NCBI RefSeq assembly: GCF_000586475.1
Contig: NZ_BAWJ01000006.1
Span: 1 to 64,000, forward strand
Direction: 5' to 3'
Length of the DNA: 64,000 bases
DNA from: Psychrobacter sp. JCM 18903
GTDB lineage: Bacteria; Pseudomonadota; Gammaproteobacteria; Pseudomonadales; Moraxellaceae
The translations under genes and the position numbers were made by a program. Shown here piece after piece: positions 39,982 to 50,520 of this stretch; position 1 is the stretch's first letter, and the number at the start of each line of letters is the position of its first letter. The notes beneath the pieces were generated by a model. It was not told the DNA's origin. It saw only the letters and a list, made by a program, of their open reading frames with translations, and ran no database searches.

Positions 39982-41406
39982 ATGAATAACTCCAATAATA
40001 GCAGTCGTGTAATCATTAATCTCGATGGCAATCTTGATGACCTAGATGACGATGATATTACCTTACCCAGTCTGCCTTCGCAATCTGTGCCCATTATTGA
40101 TGAGAAAGAAGATGCAGGCTCTATCCAAGCGCCCAATGATCAAAGCATCGAAGATCAGCAAAAAGACAGCACGATAAACAAAGATGTCTCAAGTGCTGAT
40201 GCGGCACAAAACATTGCTTTGGGTGCGCCAATTGTGAGGACAGAAGAGCAAAGCACGTCCAAAAACGCCTCTGAAAGCTTTATAAGCGCTTCATCAGCTG
40301 ATAACGATAATAATAAAAATATTGATACTAAGCTTAGCACTATTTCTACTGCCCCAACCATGCCATTACAGGAGCAACTTGGGGATAGCCCAAATGTCAG
40401 TCCTGCGAGTAGTGCGGTACAAGCGACCACTCAAGCAGAAATCGAATCTACAGAGCTGCAAGAAAACAAGAAAAAAGGCAGCTGGTTTAACCGCATGAAA
40501 ACGGGGCTAAGTAAGTCGCGTAAAAATCTTGCCGAAGGTATGGTCAGCATCCTGATCGGTGGCAAAGAGATTGATGATGAGCTATTGGAAGAAGTTGAAG
40601 ATCAACTGCTGGTTGCCGATATCGGTGTCAACGCGACCAATCGTATTATCAAAAGTCTGACCGAGCAGACAGACCGTGGTGATTTGATTTATGCGCATTC
40701 ATTATATAAAGCGTTGCAAACTGAATTGGTTGATATTTTAACGCCAAAAGTCGCACCACTCATTATTGATACCAGCAAAAAACCTTTTGTGATTTTAGTC
40801 GTGGGTGTTAATGGTGTGGGTAAAACCACGACAATTGGTAAACTTGCCAAGCGCTTACAAGGTGAAGGCAAATCCGTCATGTTGGCAGCTGGTGATACCT
40901 TCCGTGCCGCTGCTACTGAACAGCTACAAATTTGGGGTGAGCGTAATAACATTCCAGTCGTCGCTCAAGGTCACGGCTCTGATAGTGCTTCTGTTATCTT
41001 TGATGCCATGCAGTCTGCCAAAGCAAAAAATATTGATGTATTAATCGCTGATACTGCTGGACGCTTGCAGAATAAAACCCACCTGATGGCAGAGCTTGAA
41101 AAAGTGGTACGCGTCATGCGTAAAGCGGATCCAAGCGCACCGCACGAAGGCATGATTGTCCTCGATGCTGGCACGGGTCAAAATGCGATTAATCAAGTAG
41201 AACTCTTTAATAAAGTCGTACCATTAACGGGTATTACCATTACCAAACTAGATGGCACTGCAAAAGGTGGTGTGGTCTTTAATATTGCTGAAACGACGGA
41301 TGTTCCTATTCGTTATATTGGTGTCGGTGAGTCGATTGATGATTTACGTGCCTTTAGTCCAAAACAATTTGTCGCTGCCTTATTTGAGACCGATGATAAA
41401 GAGTAG
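39982..41406 (+). CDS. ftsY: Signal recognition particle receptor FtsY
   Basis: GTPase that docks SRP-ribosome complexes at the inner membrane. Residues 1-160 are the acidic, low-complexity A domain rich in Asp/Ser/Gln. The NG domain follows: WFNRMKTGLSKSRKNL, then G1 GVNGVGKTTTIGKLA, DTFRAAATEQLQIW, DTAGRLQNKTHLM, TKLDGTAKGG and the closing GVGESIDDLRAF. It is 474 residues, complete. rsmD, often adjacent in other genomes, is not present here. Confidence 0.96.
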   Translation: MNNSNNSSRVIINLDGNLDDLDDDDITLPSLPSQSVPIIDEKEDAGSIQAPNDQSIEDQQKDSTINKDVSSADAAQNIALGAPIVRTEEQSTSKNASESFISASSADNDNNKNIDTKLSTISTAPTMPLQEQLGDSPNVSPASSAVQATTQAEIESTELQENKKKGSWFNRMKTGLSKSRKNLAEGMVSILIGGKEIDDELLEEVEDQLLVADIGVNATNRIIKSLTEQTDRGDLIYAHSLYKALQTELVDILTPKVAPLIIDTSKKPFVILVVGVNGVGKTTTIGKLAKRLQGEGKSVMLAAGDTFRAAATEQLQIWGERNNIPVVAQGHGSDSASVIFDAMQSAKAKNIDVLIADTAGRLQNKTHLMAELEKVVRVMRKADPSAPHEGMIVLDAGTGQNAINQVELFNKVVPLTGITITKLDGTAKGGVVFNIAETTDVPIRYIGVGESIDDLRAFSPKQFVAALFETDDKE

Positions 41407-41471
41407 CGCTCGATAGGTGGTTTTAGTCGATGAACGATTTTTGAAAATATCATCATTTGAAAGGAAGCATC

Positions 41472-42044
41472 ATGATAGTCACCACAGCCGCTTTTGGCGC
41501 ACACCAGCTAACGTTAATTGCGAGTGTCAATGAGCATAGTCGTCCTAAGCTGGTTGAAGTCAACTGGCTGCAAGCGGGTGACTCTTGGCACAGCTCAAAA
41601 TCTATTCCTAAACTTAAGAAACACTATGGGCTTGTCGATCAGAGCTTTACGTTCATCAATGAGGATAGCCTAAGCAAAAATGAGCCTGCCCAAGCGCTAC
41701 TCATAGAGACTATAGCGCAATTAAAATCGTATTTTAAAGGTGATCGTCAGGCATTCGATTTGCCATTAGATATCAGCTTAGGAACCAAGTTTCAGCAACG
41801 AGTTTGGCAAGCGTTACAAGATATTGGCTATGGCGAAACAATAAGCTATGCGACACTGGCACAAAATGTCGCTAGTCCCAAAGGGTTTCGCGCGGTTGCT
41901 AATGCTAATAGTAAAAATCCTTTTAGCATTATCGTTCCGTGTCATCGAGTCATTGCTAGCGATGGTAAGCTTGGTGGCTATACAGGTGGACTGGATAAGA
42001 AAACATACTTGTTAGCGCTTGAAGGTGTCGAGGTTAAGCGTTAG
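41472..42044 (+). CDS. ogt: Methylated-DNA-protein-cysteine methyltransferase
   Basis: Suicide repair enzyme that removes alkyl groups from O6-alkylguanine. The active-site motif is IIVPCHRVI with the acceptor Cys. It is preceded by FQQRVWQALQDIGYGETISYATLA (helix-turn-helix) and VANANSKNPFS and followed by GKLGGYTGG. About 190 residues. The start is the ATG at 41472, right after a GGAAG site. No Ada N-terminal domain, so not an adaptive-response regulator. Confidence 0.93.
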   Translation: MIVTTAAFGAHQLTLIASVNEHSRPKLVEVNWLQAGDSWHSSKSIPKLKKHYGLVDQSFTFINEDSLSKNEPAQALLIETIAQLKSYFKGDRQAFDLPLDISLGTKFQQRVWQALQDIGYGETISYATLAQNVASPKGFRAVANANSKNPFSIIVPCHRVIASDGKLGGYTGGLDKKTYLLALEGVEVKR

Positions 42045-42147
42045 TTCTTTTGATTGTACAAGTCTGATATCGTTTTTCCGATATAAATTTCCGATGCAAA
42101 TAGTATCAATAGCATGTGTACAAAGGATAGGCTAAAAGTAGAATATT

Positions 42148-44096
42148 ATGAATAATACGACCACTAAAATATCGGCTATGAAAATATTACAACCTATCAT
42201 CATTGGTGGTGTCATCTTTAAAAACCGTACGATGTTTCCACCATTGACGACTGGCTATGAAGACAAAGACGGCAATATCAGCTCACAGAGCCGTGCCTTT
42301 TATACTCGTCTTGCCAAGGGTGGCACAGGCTATATCGTGTTAGGTGACGTCGCACCTGTCCGTAGTTTTGCGCCGACGCCTAAATTATTTGATGATAGCC
42401 AAATAGACAGTTTCCGGCTACTTGCTGATAATGTGCATGCTTACGGTGCCAAGCTTGGCGTGCAGATTTTTTATCCTGAGTATGACGTTAACGTCCTTAA
42501 CGCCTTGTTTGCTGCTGGCGAGATGAACAAGGTACGCACCCAGCTCAATCATGACATGCAACATTTCGTTAATGAGGTGTCAGAAGACGCTTTGATGGAT
42601 ATTATCGACAAGATGTGTGCCTGTGCAGTGCGTGCACAAAAAGCGGGGGTAGATGTCATTCAGGTGCATGGCGACAGACTGGTCGGCGCGCTATGCAGCA
42701 CACAAATGAACACGCGCACGGATAAGTTTGGCGGCTCTCTTGAGAATCGTACACGCTTTGCTTTGATGTTAGTAGAGGCACTAAAAAAAGTCGTACCAGA
42801 TATGATTATCGATTATAAATTATCGGTTGTCACACCTGAACGCGGTAAAGGTGGTGTTGATGAAATCGACGCGCCAGAGTTTGCACAGTGGCTTGAAGCA
42901 GCTAACGTGGATATGTTGCATGTTGGGCAAGCGAACCATACGGGCAATATGGCAGACACGATCCCGCCGATGGGCGTGCAGCTTACTGCTTCTTTGCTGA
43001 TATCACAGGTGCCGTTAAGCAAGCGGTTTCCATCCCGGTTAGCACCTCAGGGCGTATTATCGATCCTGACATGGGTGAGGGTATACTGCAAAATGGCAAG
43101 GCTGATATGATTGGGATTGGTCGTGCGCTCTTAGCGGATCCTGATTGGGCGAACAAGGTGGGCTCAGATAAAGCCACTGATATCGTTCGCTGTATATGCT
43201 GCAACGAAGGCTGCGTTGATAATGTCTTAAATCGCTCGTTTATTGCTTGCGTAGTCAATCCTGAAAATGGCTTTGAAGAAACGCGTTTTATTATGCCTGC
43301 TCAAATGAAGAAGAATGTTGTGGTCGTCGGTGGCGGTCCTGCAGGGTTGGAAGCTGCCCGTGTGGCTGCAAAGAAAGGTCATAGTGTAACCCTGTTTGAA
43401 ACCGCTACTGAGCTGGGTGGGCAGTTGCACATCGCTGCCGTCCCGCCGCGTAAAAATGAAATACGCCGAGCCATAGAAGACTTGGTACATGCCGTACACA
43501 CTCAGGGTGTAACGCTAAAATTGGGTCAAACAGCGAATATTCAAAGCATACTAGCGCTAGAGCCTTATGCTGTTATCGTCGCAGTCGGTGCGTCAAGTTT
43601 TATACCGCCAATTCCAGGTATAGATGGCAAAAACGTCTATGATGCGTGGCAGGTGCTGGCAGGTAAGTATAAAGTATCTGGGCGCGTGGCGGTAATCGGT
43701 GGTGGTGTGGTCGGCTGTGAGACCGCTGAATATCTTGCTACACAAGGCTGCAAGGTATCGATAATAGAGATGCGTGATCAGATTGGTAGTGATATCAGCG
43801 TGACTGTTTTACCTAGCATGCTCGAAAATTATAAGGCATACGGTGTAGAACAATATACTGGATATATGGTAACAAGCATTAACAGCGGTGAAGTAAGTTG
43901 CGAAGATAAAAATGGCAGTATTGCCCAAATTCCATACGACTATGTCGTTATCGCTAGTGGTGCGCGTCCCGTAGTCTTCGATACAGAGGCTTTGAGCGTT
44001 AAAGGTATTGAGGTCGTGCAGGTAGGTGATTGTTGTGAGGTTGCTGATATATCATATGCAACCAAGTCAGCATACGATGCAGCGAATGCGCTTTAG
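42148..44096 (+). CDS. NADH:flavin oxidoreductase / 2,4-dienoyl-CoA reductase-like enzyme (one apparent frame break)
   Basis: An old-yellow-enzyme barrel fused to an Fe-S and a FAD/NAD domain. The N-terminal TIM barrel begins KNRTMFPPLTTGYED and has DVIQVHGDRLVGALCS. A one-base loss at about 42985 (CC read as C) hides VQPYCFFADITGAVKQAV. The 4Fe-4S Cys cluster is CICCNEGCVDNV. The FAD motif VVVVGGGPAGLEAARVA and the NAD motif VAVIGGGVVGCETAEYLA follow. About 649 residues. The family includes FadH and xenobiotic reductases; the natural substrate is unclear. Confidence 0.88.
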
Positions 44097-44158
44097 TAAA
44101 TCCGATTTTTCATTATTAAATGGTTGTTATTGCATCATAGAAAATATTGAGTCATAAA

Positions 44159-44201
44159 ACATCAAAAAGCAAACGTTTTTAAACGTTTGGCTTTTTGATG
44201 T
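44159..44201. terminator. Bidirectional terminator between the oxidoreductase gene and yebC
   Basis: Stem ACATCAAAAAGC-AAACGTTT / AAACGTTT-GGCTTTTTGATGT with one bulge, between convergent genes. Confidence 0.85.
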
Positions 44202-44229
44202 TTGAGACATAAAGGGTTGCGGGATAAAA

Positions 44230-44978
44230 CTATTGCTCAAGTTGGGTCATTACGTCAGCAGAAAAGTTCACGTTGCTATAAACCTCTTGCACATCATCAA
44301 TATCTTCTAACATATCAATCATTTTCATGACTTTTAGTGCATCATCGACATTGTCTATTTCAGCACTGGTAGACGGTGCCATGGTCACTTCAGCATTGTC
44401 AGAGACCAAACCTGCAGCATTAAGCGCATCTTTGACATGACCGAAATTTTCCCATTCAGTGATGACGAGCAAGCTTTCACCATCATTCTCGATATCAAGC
44501 GCGCCTGCATCTAATGCCACTAGCATGACTTCATCTTCTAGGCTTGTATCATTAAATATGATTTCACCGCGCTTATTAAATAGATAAGCGACCGAGCCAG
44601 TAGTACCCAGATTGCCTTCATTTTTGGTAAAGGCGTGGCGTACTTCACTGACTGTTCGGTTAAGATTGTCAGTCAAGGTTTCGACAAGTACTGCGACGCC
44701 GCCGATACCATAGCCTTCATAGCTACTTCGTCCATATTGTCATTGTCATCACCGCCTGTACCACGAGCTACTGCACGGTTGATGGTGTCTCGCGTCATGT
44801 TGACAGATAGGGCTTTTTCAATGACAGCACGTAGGCGCGGATTCTTGTTAGGGTCAGGATCACCTTGCTTGGCAGCAGAGACAATTTCACGAATAATTTT
44901 AGTGAATACTTTACCTTTTACCGCATCCTGACGGGCTTTACGGTGTTTAATATTTGCCCATTTTGAATGGCCTGCCAT
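44230..44978 (-). CDS. yebC: YebC/PmpR family transcription/translation factor (one apparent frame break)
   Basis: Opens [19 protein letters not shown], the family signature. RIREIV, then [18 protein letters not shown] follow. A one-base loss at about 44723 interrupts [23 protein letters not shown]. The C-terminal half runs [28 protein letters not shown]. About 249 residues once joined. Family members bind DNA and, by recent work, help translation at proline stalls. It lies convergent with the oxidoreductase gene. Confidence 0.93.
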
Positions 44979-45377
44979 ATAACATCCTTAAGTTTTGCGT
45001 ATTATTTATTGTGCTTAAAACAAGTTTTAATAACAATCTTTTACTATGAGTGTGTCATGAATGAGCGTATTTATACATTTTAAGATTTTTCAATCTGCAT
45101 GATGACACACCTCAAATCGCCTGTTTCTATGATATAGCTTGCACTATCTCTTTGAAGTAACAGAGCTACCGAGACGTTAACGATTTGTATTTTGTTGAGA
45201 GTGCTTTTTTGCTACACTGTGGCAACTTAGTGATTGTATTCACAGGTGACCTGTGAGCAATATTATAAACCAATTTTATCTATTTTGACTAACTTGGCTT
45301 ATCCAGCGTATTTTAAATCATTGGTTGCTATCAAGCCATTAATTTTATATCGCTACTGACTCGATACTACTGACTAT
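44979..45377. other. Divergent region between yebC and the ion channel gene
   Basis: About 400 bases with no supported gene. AT-rich, with a TACACT box near 45215 that may be a -10 element. No strong hairpin. Confidence 0.4.
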
Positions 45378-46208
45378 ATGAAGCAACCGACGGCTGAAGC
45401 CATTACCCACCTGCGCAACCGCATTCATATTATTATTGAAGGCACAGATACCCGTTTGGGTAAACTTTTTGATATTGTATTATTGATTGCGATTTTGACC
45501 AGTGTGGCTGTGGTCATGCTTGACAGTGTGCTATACATGCGCCTGCAATATGGCACTATATTCTTTTATGCTGAATGGTTTTTTACCATTTTATTCACGA
45601 TAGAGTATGCGCTCAGGTTGTTTTCAGCGCCTAACCGCGTGCGTTACGTCTTTAGTTTTTTTGGGGTAGTCGATTTATTGTCTGTGCTGCCAAGTTACCT
45701 AAGCCTCATGTTTGTGGGGGTACAGTATCTATTAGTGATACGGGTTTTGCGTATTTTACGTGTGTTTCGCGTTCTCAAGCTCAAAGCTTATATGCAGCAA
45801 GCGGGATTTTTGGCCTCGGCGCTTAAAACCAGTCAGCAAAAAATCACGGTATTCTTTTTGTCGCTGGTATTATTGGTCACGATTTTCGGCTCGATTATTT
45901 ACGTGGTAGAAGGTCCTGAAAATGGCTTTACCAGTATTCCGCTGTCTATCTACTGGGCAGTCGTCACCATGACCACGGTCGGTTACGGTGATATGTCACC
46001 CAAAACGCCGCTAGGTCAAGCGATTGCGAGCATGGTCATGATTACGGGTTATTCGATCATTGCAGTGCCAACGGGGATTTTTACTTCTGAGCTGGCACGT
46101 AATATGCGTCCGCAACTCAATCCCGTCACCTGTCCTAATTGTGGCAAGTTCGGTCATGCCATTGCAGCAGAATTCTGTGATCGTTGTGGACACGCTTTGC
46201 ACATTTAG
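45378..46208 (+). CDS. Voltage-gated potassium channel-like ion transporter with a C-terminal zinc ribbon
   Basis: A 276-residue protein of the voltage-gated ion channel superfamily. Six membrane segments: S1 starts LFDIVLLIAILTSVAV. The S4 sensor reads LLVIRVLRILRVFRVLKLKAY, with Arg or Lys at about every third position. The pore selectivity filter is TMTTVGYGDMSP, followed by S6. The cytosolic tail contains CPNCG and CDRCGHALHI, a four-Cys zinc-ribbon signature. Likely a K+ channel setting membrane potential. The ribbon's role is unknown. Confidence 0.9.
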   Translation: MKQPTAEAITHLRNRIHIIIEGTDTRLGKLFDIVLLIAILTSVAVVMLDSVLYMRLQYGTIFFYAEWFFTILFTIEYALRLFSAPNRVRYVFSFFGVVDLLSVLPSYLSLMFVGVQYLLVIRVLRILRVFRVLKLKAYMQQAGFLASALKTSQQKITVFFLSLVLLVTIFGSIIYVVEGPENGFTSIPLSIYWAVVTMTTVGYGDMSPKTPLGQAIASMVMITGYSIIAVPTGIFTSELARNMRPQLNPVTCPNCGKFGHAIAAEFCDRCGHALHI

Positions 46209-46256
46209 CCGTGTTTGTGCGTTGTTTACTTTCTTAACACTCTATATTTTATATCG

Positions 46257-47558
46257 TTATACATCAATGTATTCACTAACGAGCGGTGATAAGTCAATCT
46301 CAACACCGAGGTTGACCAAGTTCCAGTATTGTCCTGACACTGTGCGATCTAGCATCATGGTGGTTGCAGAAGGTTGGAATTGACCAAAGTACTTCAACGA
46401 CGTCCGCATTTGAGCAATGACTTCGTGATGAACCTGACTTTGACCAAAATCAAAAGCGCCTTGTTGATAAGGTTGAATAGACAGAGGCTTTAGCCCAATG
46501 GATAGCCATTTCTCATAAAACTCTCCGGGGATATTTTTATCGTCATCACGGCGAATATCAAGAGCGATGAGGTCCTGCTCAAGGGCAGTAACATCTCCTT
46601 TAATGGCATGCTTGGCAAAACGGCGGAACAATTGAACTTCGCTGTCACTATAGCTACGGATGCCGCCAAAATCATAAGCCACCACACTGCCATCTTTGCG
46701 AAAGGCAAAGTTGCCGGGATGTGGGTCACAGTGCATACGGTATAAGCCAAATAGTTGTCCTGCGGTAAAGTGGAACAGGCGCTTGGCTATGTGTTGTTTG
46801 ATGTCATTGTCCCAAGTCGCCGCGACGGTCAGGGTTTCTCCCATCTCTTCTGTTAGGGTTAAAATCCGTTTAGAAGAGTGGCTGCCAATGACTTTAGGAA
46901 TGATAAGACCTTTGTCTTCTGCATGAAATGCGCCAAACACTCGTAAGTTATGCGCTTCTTTAATATAGTCCAACTCATCATGTAAACTTTGGCGAATCTC
47001 GTTGAATAGTTGCTCTTGCAACTGCTTGCTCATATTGAGCACACCCGCGATTTTTAGTGCCATGCGTACTTGTTTGAGGTCACTATCACAGTTTTCATCG
47101 ACATCAGGATATTGAACTTTAACCACCACTTTTTGACCAGATGGCAAAACGGCTTTATGCACTTGACCGATGGAAGCCGCCGCAAACGGTGTTTCATCAA
47201 ATTCGCTAAATAATTCTGCGACAGGCGCTTTAAGCTCGCGCTCAATTTGTGCACGTATCTGCGCATAGGGCATGGGCGGCGCATCTTTTTGCAGCTTTTC
47301 TAACGCTGTCGCTACTTCTGGTGGGAACACGTCTTTATATTGCGAGGCAATTTGCCCGACCTTCATCACCGCGCCTTTCATTTCACCCAACGTTTCGGCT
47401 ATCTGAATGCCCACATCTTGCATCAGCTCTGAGCGTGCTTGCAAACGTTTTTCTTCGTCACTTGAGAGGTGCTTAAATGAGTTTTTAGCTGCTTTGCCGG
47501 CAATGCTTGCTGTCATGCCAGCCAATTTCATAAAGCGCTTTCCAGACGATTTTGCCAT
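46257..47558 (-). CDS. ABC1/UbiB-family atypical kinase
   Basis: A 433-residue protein-kinase-like protein. The KxGQ motif is MKVGQIASQYKDVFPPE (residues about 63-79), then AAASIGQVHKAVLPSGQKVVVKVQYP, the ExD motif ELDYIKEAHNLRVF, and DPHPGNFAFRKDGSVVAYDFGGIR. UbiB homologues aid ubiquinone synthesis and AarF names come from that. This one lacks the two C-terminal membrane helices of UbiB, so it is more like the soluble ABC1 proteins of unknown target. Confidence 0.88.
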   Translation of the reverse strand: MAKSSGKRFMKLAGMTASIAGKAAKNSFKHLSSDEEKRLQARSELMQDVGIQIAETLGEMKGAVMKVGQIASQYKDVFPPEVATALEKLQKDAPPMPYAQIRAQIERELKAPVAELFSEFDETPFAAASIGQVHKAVLPSGQKVVVKVQYPDVDENCDSDLKQVRMALKIAGVLNMSKQLQEQLFNEIRQSLHDELDYIKEAHNLRVFGAFHAEDKGLIIPKVIGSHSSKRILTLTEEMGETLTVAATWDNDIKQHIAKRLFHFTAGQLFGLYRMHCDPHPGNFAFRKDGSVVAYDFGGIRSYSDSEVQLFRRFAKHAIKGDVTALEQDLIALDIRRDDDKNIPGEFYEKWLSIGLKPLSIQPYQQGAFDFGQSQVHHEVIAQMRTSLKYFGQFQPSATTMMLDRTVSGQYWNLVNLGVEIDLSPLVSEYIDV

Positions 47559-47696
47559 TCATATCACCATGTAGTGGGTTGTTTGCTTGCTCAGTCATAA
47601 TTTTAGTATTTTAGTCAAACAATTGCTGTTTAACTCGTGTGCTATTGATAAAGCATAGTTATACAATTCATGATTTTCGGTAATCAGGATTGAGCA

Positions 47697-48233
47697 TTAA
47701 TTGCTGATTGTGACAGAGTAGAGGCTATCAAGCCAGTAGGACAATGCCATTTGATAACCCAGATGCCCCAAACCACAAATAACACCGACGGCGACATCGC
47801 TTAGATAAGAATGATGGCGAAAAGGCTCGCGCGCATGCACATTGGATAAGTGTACCTCTATAAACGGTTTTTGTGTGGCCAAGAGCGCATCACGTAACGC
47901 AACCGAGGTATGAGTAAAGGCGGCGGGATTAATGATAATGGCATCGACTTGCAGGGCGGTATCCGCTAAAAGTCCATGATATTGGATATCATCTATCAGT
48001 TTACCTTCATAATTGGATTGTATACATATCAATTCAATACCGTGCTGAGCTGCACGTGCGATCAGACGTTCCTCGATATCTGCTAGTGTCGTATGACCAT
48101 AAATCTCAGGTTCGCGCTTACCCAATAAATTCAAATTGACCCCATTAACGAGCAATAACTTATGAGTGAGTGTTTTATCGGCATTTTGCTTTGAAGGCGT
48201 GACGGTTGGTATAGACTGAGAGGGAGAGGTCAT
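47697..48233 (-). CDS. aroQ: 3-dehydroquinate dehydratase, type II
   Basis: Dehydrates 3-dehydroquinate in the shikimate pathway, the third step after AroG-type synthase. [21 protein letters not shown] is the family start (residues about 26-46), [17 protein letters not shown] contains the catalytic-site residues and [20 protein letters not shown] follows. It is 178 residues, with a non-conserved N-terminal segment of about 24 residues. The downstream start MTSPSQS... is uncertain. accB/accC, often beside aroQ, are absent. Confidence 0.92.
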   Translation of the reverse strand: MTSPSQSIPTVTPSKQNADKTLTHKLLLVNGVNLNLLGKREPEIYGHTTLADIEERLIARAAQHGIELICIQSNYEGKLIDDIQYHGLLADTALQVDAIIINPAAFTHTSVALRDALLATQKPFIEVHLSNVHAREPFRHHSYLSDVAVGVICGLGHLGYQMALSYWLDSLYSVTISN

Positions 48234-48710
48234 AATGGTCTCTATAACGATGAAACGAGGTTGAGGATTTATTATTTGTTATAAGGTTTAGATACTATAT
48301 AAGCATAAAATGGCATAAGCGTAAAATTGCACAGTTTAATCAAAGCTTTCTCTTTATGATAACAGCTTGATGGCGAGGTTATAAAAAAATTACATGAAAA
48401 ATAAAGCTAAAGCCAAAAAATCATGTTAAAAGTCTTTATGTTGCTAAAAACCCGTGCTATGATATTTTTTATGCAATAATTATTGCAAGTTTGTTGCTAC
48501 TGCCGAAGTAGAGCAATCAGTAAGGCAGTCGTTATGTTTGTAAATACTCACTGTGTTGCTACATACCATTATTTGCTATAGATGCGGTATGTAGGTGATA
48601 GTAGTGAGTATAGTACTCTTAAGTTTTTGATTTCATCATCTTAGATCCCGTTTATATGCAATGTTGCAAAGGAATTTGGGGCTAAGCGGACTTTTTTAGG
48701 AAGCAATATT
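48234..48710 (+). promoter_or_regulatory. Cold-shock gene 5' region with a nested hairpin and palindrome
   Basis: A long upstream region. TATGAT at about 48457 may be a -10 box. TGCAATAATTATTGCA (48472-48487) is a perfect 16-bp palindrome. A nested stem follows: ATACTCACT (48544-48552) with AGTGAGTAT (48603-48611), enclosing CTACATACC (48559-48567) with GGTATGTAG (48586-48594). Both stems are perfect 9-bp. This resembles a structured cold-shock mRNA leader, as in cspA, where folding controls translation by temperature. That role here is inference. Confidence 0.6.
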
Positions 48711-48926
48711 ATGTCAGCTCGTGAGCAAGGTATCGTTAAGTGGTTTAATGACTCAAAAGGCTTTGGCTTCATTCAACGTGACAGCGGAGAAGATATTTTT
48801 GTCCATTTCCGCGCGATTCAAGGTGATGGCTATCGTTCTCTAAAAGATGGCGAAAAGGTCGAATTCAGTGTGGTAGAAGGTGATAAAGGCCTTCAAGCTG
48901 AAGAAGTCAGAAAAGTAGAAGAGTAA
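48711..48926 (+). CDS. Cold-shock domain protein (CspA family)
   Basis: A 71-residue single [33 protein letters not shown] contains RNP1 (KGFGFI) and RNP2 (DIFVHF) with the aromatic nucleic-acid-binding residues. It is an RNA chaperone that keeps mRNA single-stranded in the cold. An AGGAAG ribosome site precedes the ATG. Its leader is the structured region just upstream. No second csp gene is in the window. Confidence 0.95.
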   Translation: MSAREQGIVKWFNDSKGFGFIQRDSGEDIFVHFRAIQGDGYRSLKDGEKVEFSVVEGDKGLQAEEVRKVEE

Positions 48927-49218
48927 TCTATCCGGTCATTAGAGCGGTTTAGCTATAATGTCTGTAGACACTACTGATATACTACTGAGTCAAGCCCGTT
49001 TTATCTTACCCATGTTGAGTCAAAATCAGCATGTTTGGTGGGATCAGGCGTTAGGCTTGGCTTTTTTTATGCCCGTATCTCAGTCAGCTGTATATAGATT
49101 CCATATTGTTGTTGCTGCTTAATTTAGACAGCAATATAACGGGTTATCATGAGCCTATTTATCATGAGTCTACTTATTATTAGTAATGAACAAGTGATTA
49201 ATTTAAAAGGATATTTTT

Positions 49219-50373
49219 TTGAGTAATTTTACCACGTTTACTGATTTGCCACTTTCAGCACCGACCTTACGTGCCGTAAGTGATCTAGGTTTTACGGCAT
49301 TAACGCCCATACAAGCACAAATATTACCGCATACCTTGGCAAATCAAGATGCTATTGGACAGGCGCAGACGGGTACTGGCAAGACGGCAACCTTTCTATT
49401 GACTATTATGGAAGCCTTGCTTAAACGTCCTTTTACCAATGATGAAGAGCGTTATTTGGGTGAGCCGCGCGCAGTGGTCATGGCGCCCACTCGCGAGCTT
49501 GCTCAGCAAATATTTGATGATTGTATCGCTTTGACCAAATATACTTCGCTACACAGCGTTTGTATTATGGGTGGCACCAATTATGAGACTCAGCAGCATG
49601 AGCTTGAGCGTCAATATGTCGATATTTTGGTCGCGACACCTGGTCGTTTGATTGATCTTGCCAATAAAGGCATGGTTTATTTAGATCGAGTGGAAGTACT
49701 GGTGTTAGATGAAGCAGATCGCATGCTAGATATGGGTTTCATCCCTGACATCAAGCGTTTGGTCGGTCGGATGCCAGCCAATACAGACCGTCAAAGCTTA
49801 CTGTTTTCTGCCACCTTTAACCAAGATGTGATGAATCTAGCCTATCGCTGGTTGCATGAGCCGCAGTTTGTTGAAATAGAGCCAGAACATAAAACCAGTG
49901 AGTTAGTCGATCAGCACTTTTACTTACTGACAGAAGATCAAAAATTAGAAGCGTTGCAGCGTATCATCAGTGATACGGCAGTGGATAAAGTGATTGTCTT
50001 TGCCAATCGTAAAGACCAAGTCAAGCGTCTCTATCATAAGCTGCGTCAAGCGCATAAAATTGTGATGTTGTCAGGCGATGTCATTCAACAAAAACGCGAA
50101 AAGTATTTACAGCGTTTTAAAGATGGTCATGCTTCTATCTTGGTGGCAACTGATGTCGCAGGACGCGGTATCCATGTCGATGATGTTAGCCACGTGGTTA
50201 ATTATACTTTGCCTGATCAGCCAGATGATTACGTGCATCGTATTGGCCGTACGGGTCGTGCTGGACAGACAGGCATCAGCATTAGTTTTGTGAGTGAAGA
50301 TGATGCTTTTAATATACCCGCGCTAGAGAAGCACTTAGATACTAAGTTTACCCTTGAGCAGTGGCAAGAGTAG
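49219..50373 (+). CDS. rhlB: DEAD-box ATP-dependent RNA helicase (RhlB type)
   Basis: Unwinds RNA, with RNase E in many gammaproteobacteria. The Q motif is FTALTPIQAQ, motif I AQTGTGKTATF, motif Ib TPGRLID, DEAD in VLDEADRMLDMGF, SAT in LFSATFN, and motifs V-VI ATDVAGRGIHVDD and HRIGRTGRAG. It has 384 residues and a short C-terminal tail, as in RhlB. The start is TTG (49219) behind AAAAGGA. The spacer 48927-49218 holds a weak CAAGCC/GGCTTG stem that may end the csp transcript. Confidence 0.88.
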   Translation: MSNFTTFTDLPLSAPTLRAVSDLGFTALTPIQAQILPHTLANQDAIGQAQTGTGKTATFLLTIMEALLKRPFTNDEERYLGEPRAVVMAPTRELAQQIFDDCIALTKYTSLHSVCIMGGTNYETQQHELERQYVDILVATPGRLIDLANKGMVYLDRVEVLVLDEADRMLDMGFIPDIKRLVGRMPANTDRQSLLFSATFNQDVMNLAYRWLHEPQFVEIEPEHKTSELVDQHFYLLTEDQKLEALQRIISDTAVDKVIVFANRKDQVKRLYHKLRQAHKIVMLSGDVIQQKREKYLQRFKDGHASILVATDVAGRGIHVDDVSHVVNYTLPDQPDDYVHRIGRTGRAGQTGISISFVSEDDAFNIPALEKHLDTKFTLEQWQE

Positions 50374-50422
50374 TGATTTATAAGCCGTCAGTTCTACTAT
50401 AGTGTACAGCTGTCGGAATCAT

Positions 50423-50461
50423 AAAAGCTCAACGTCATGATTGATGTTAAGGGCTTTTTTA
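50423..50461. terminator. Terminator between rhlB and the TauE/SafE gene
   Basis: Imperfect stem AAAAGC..AACGTCA / TGATGTT..GGCTTTTTT with a TGAT loop, followed by T residues, between convergent genes. Confidence 0.7.
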
Positions 50462-50520
50462 TATGGTGGATTGTGATGTTAAATGATTTTATATTTTAAC
50501 AATATCTATTATCGATGATT

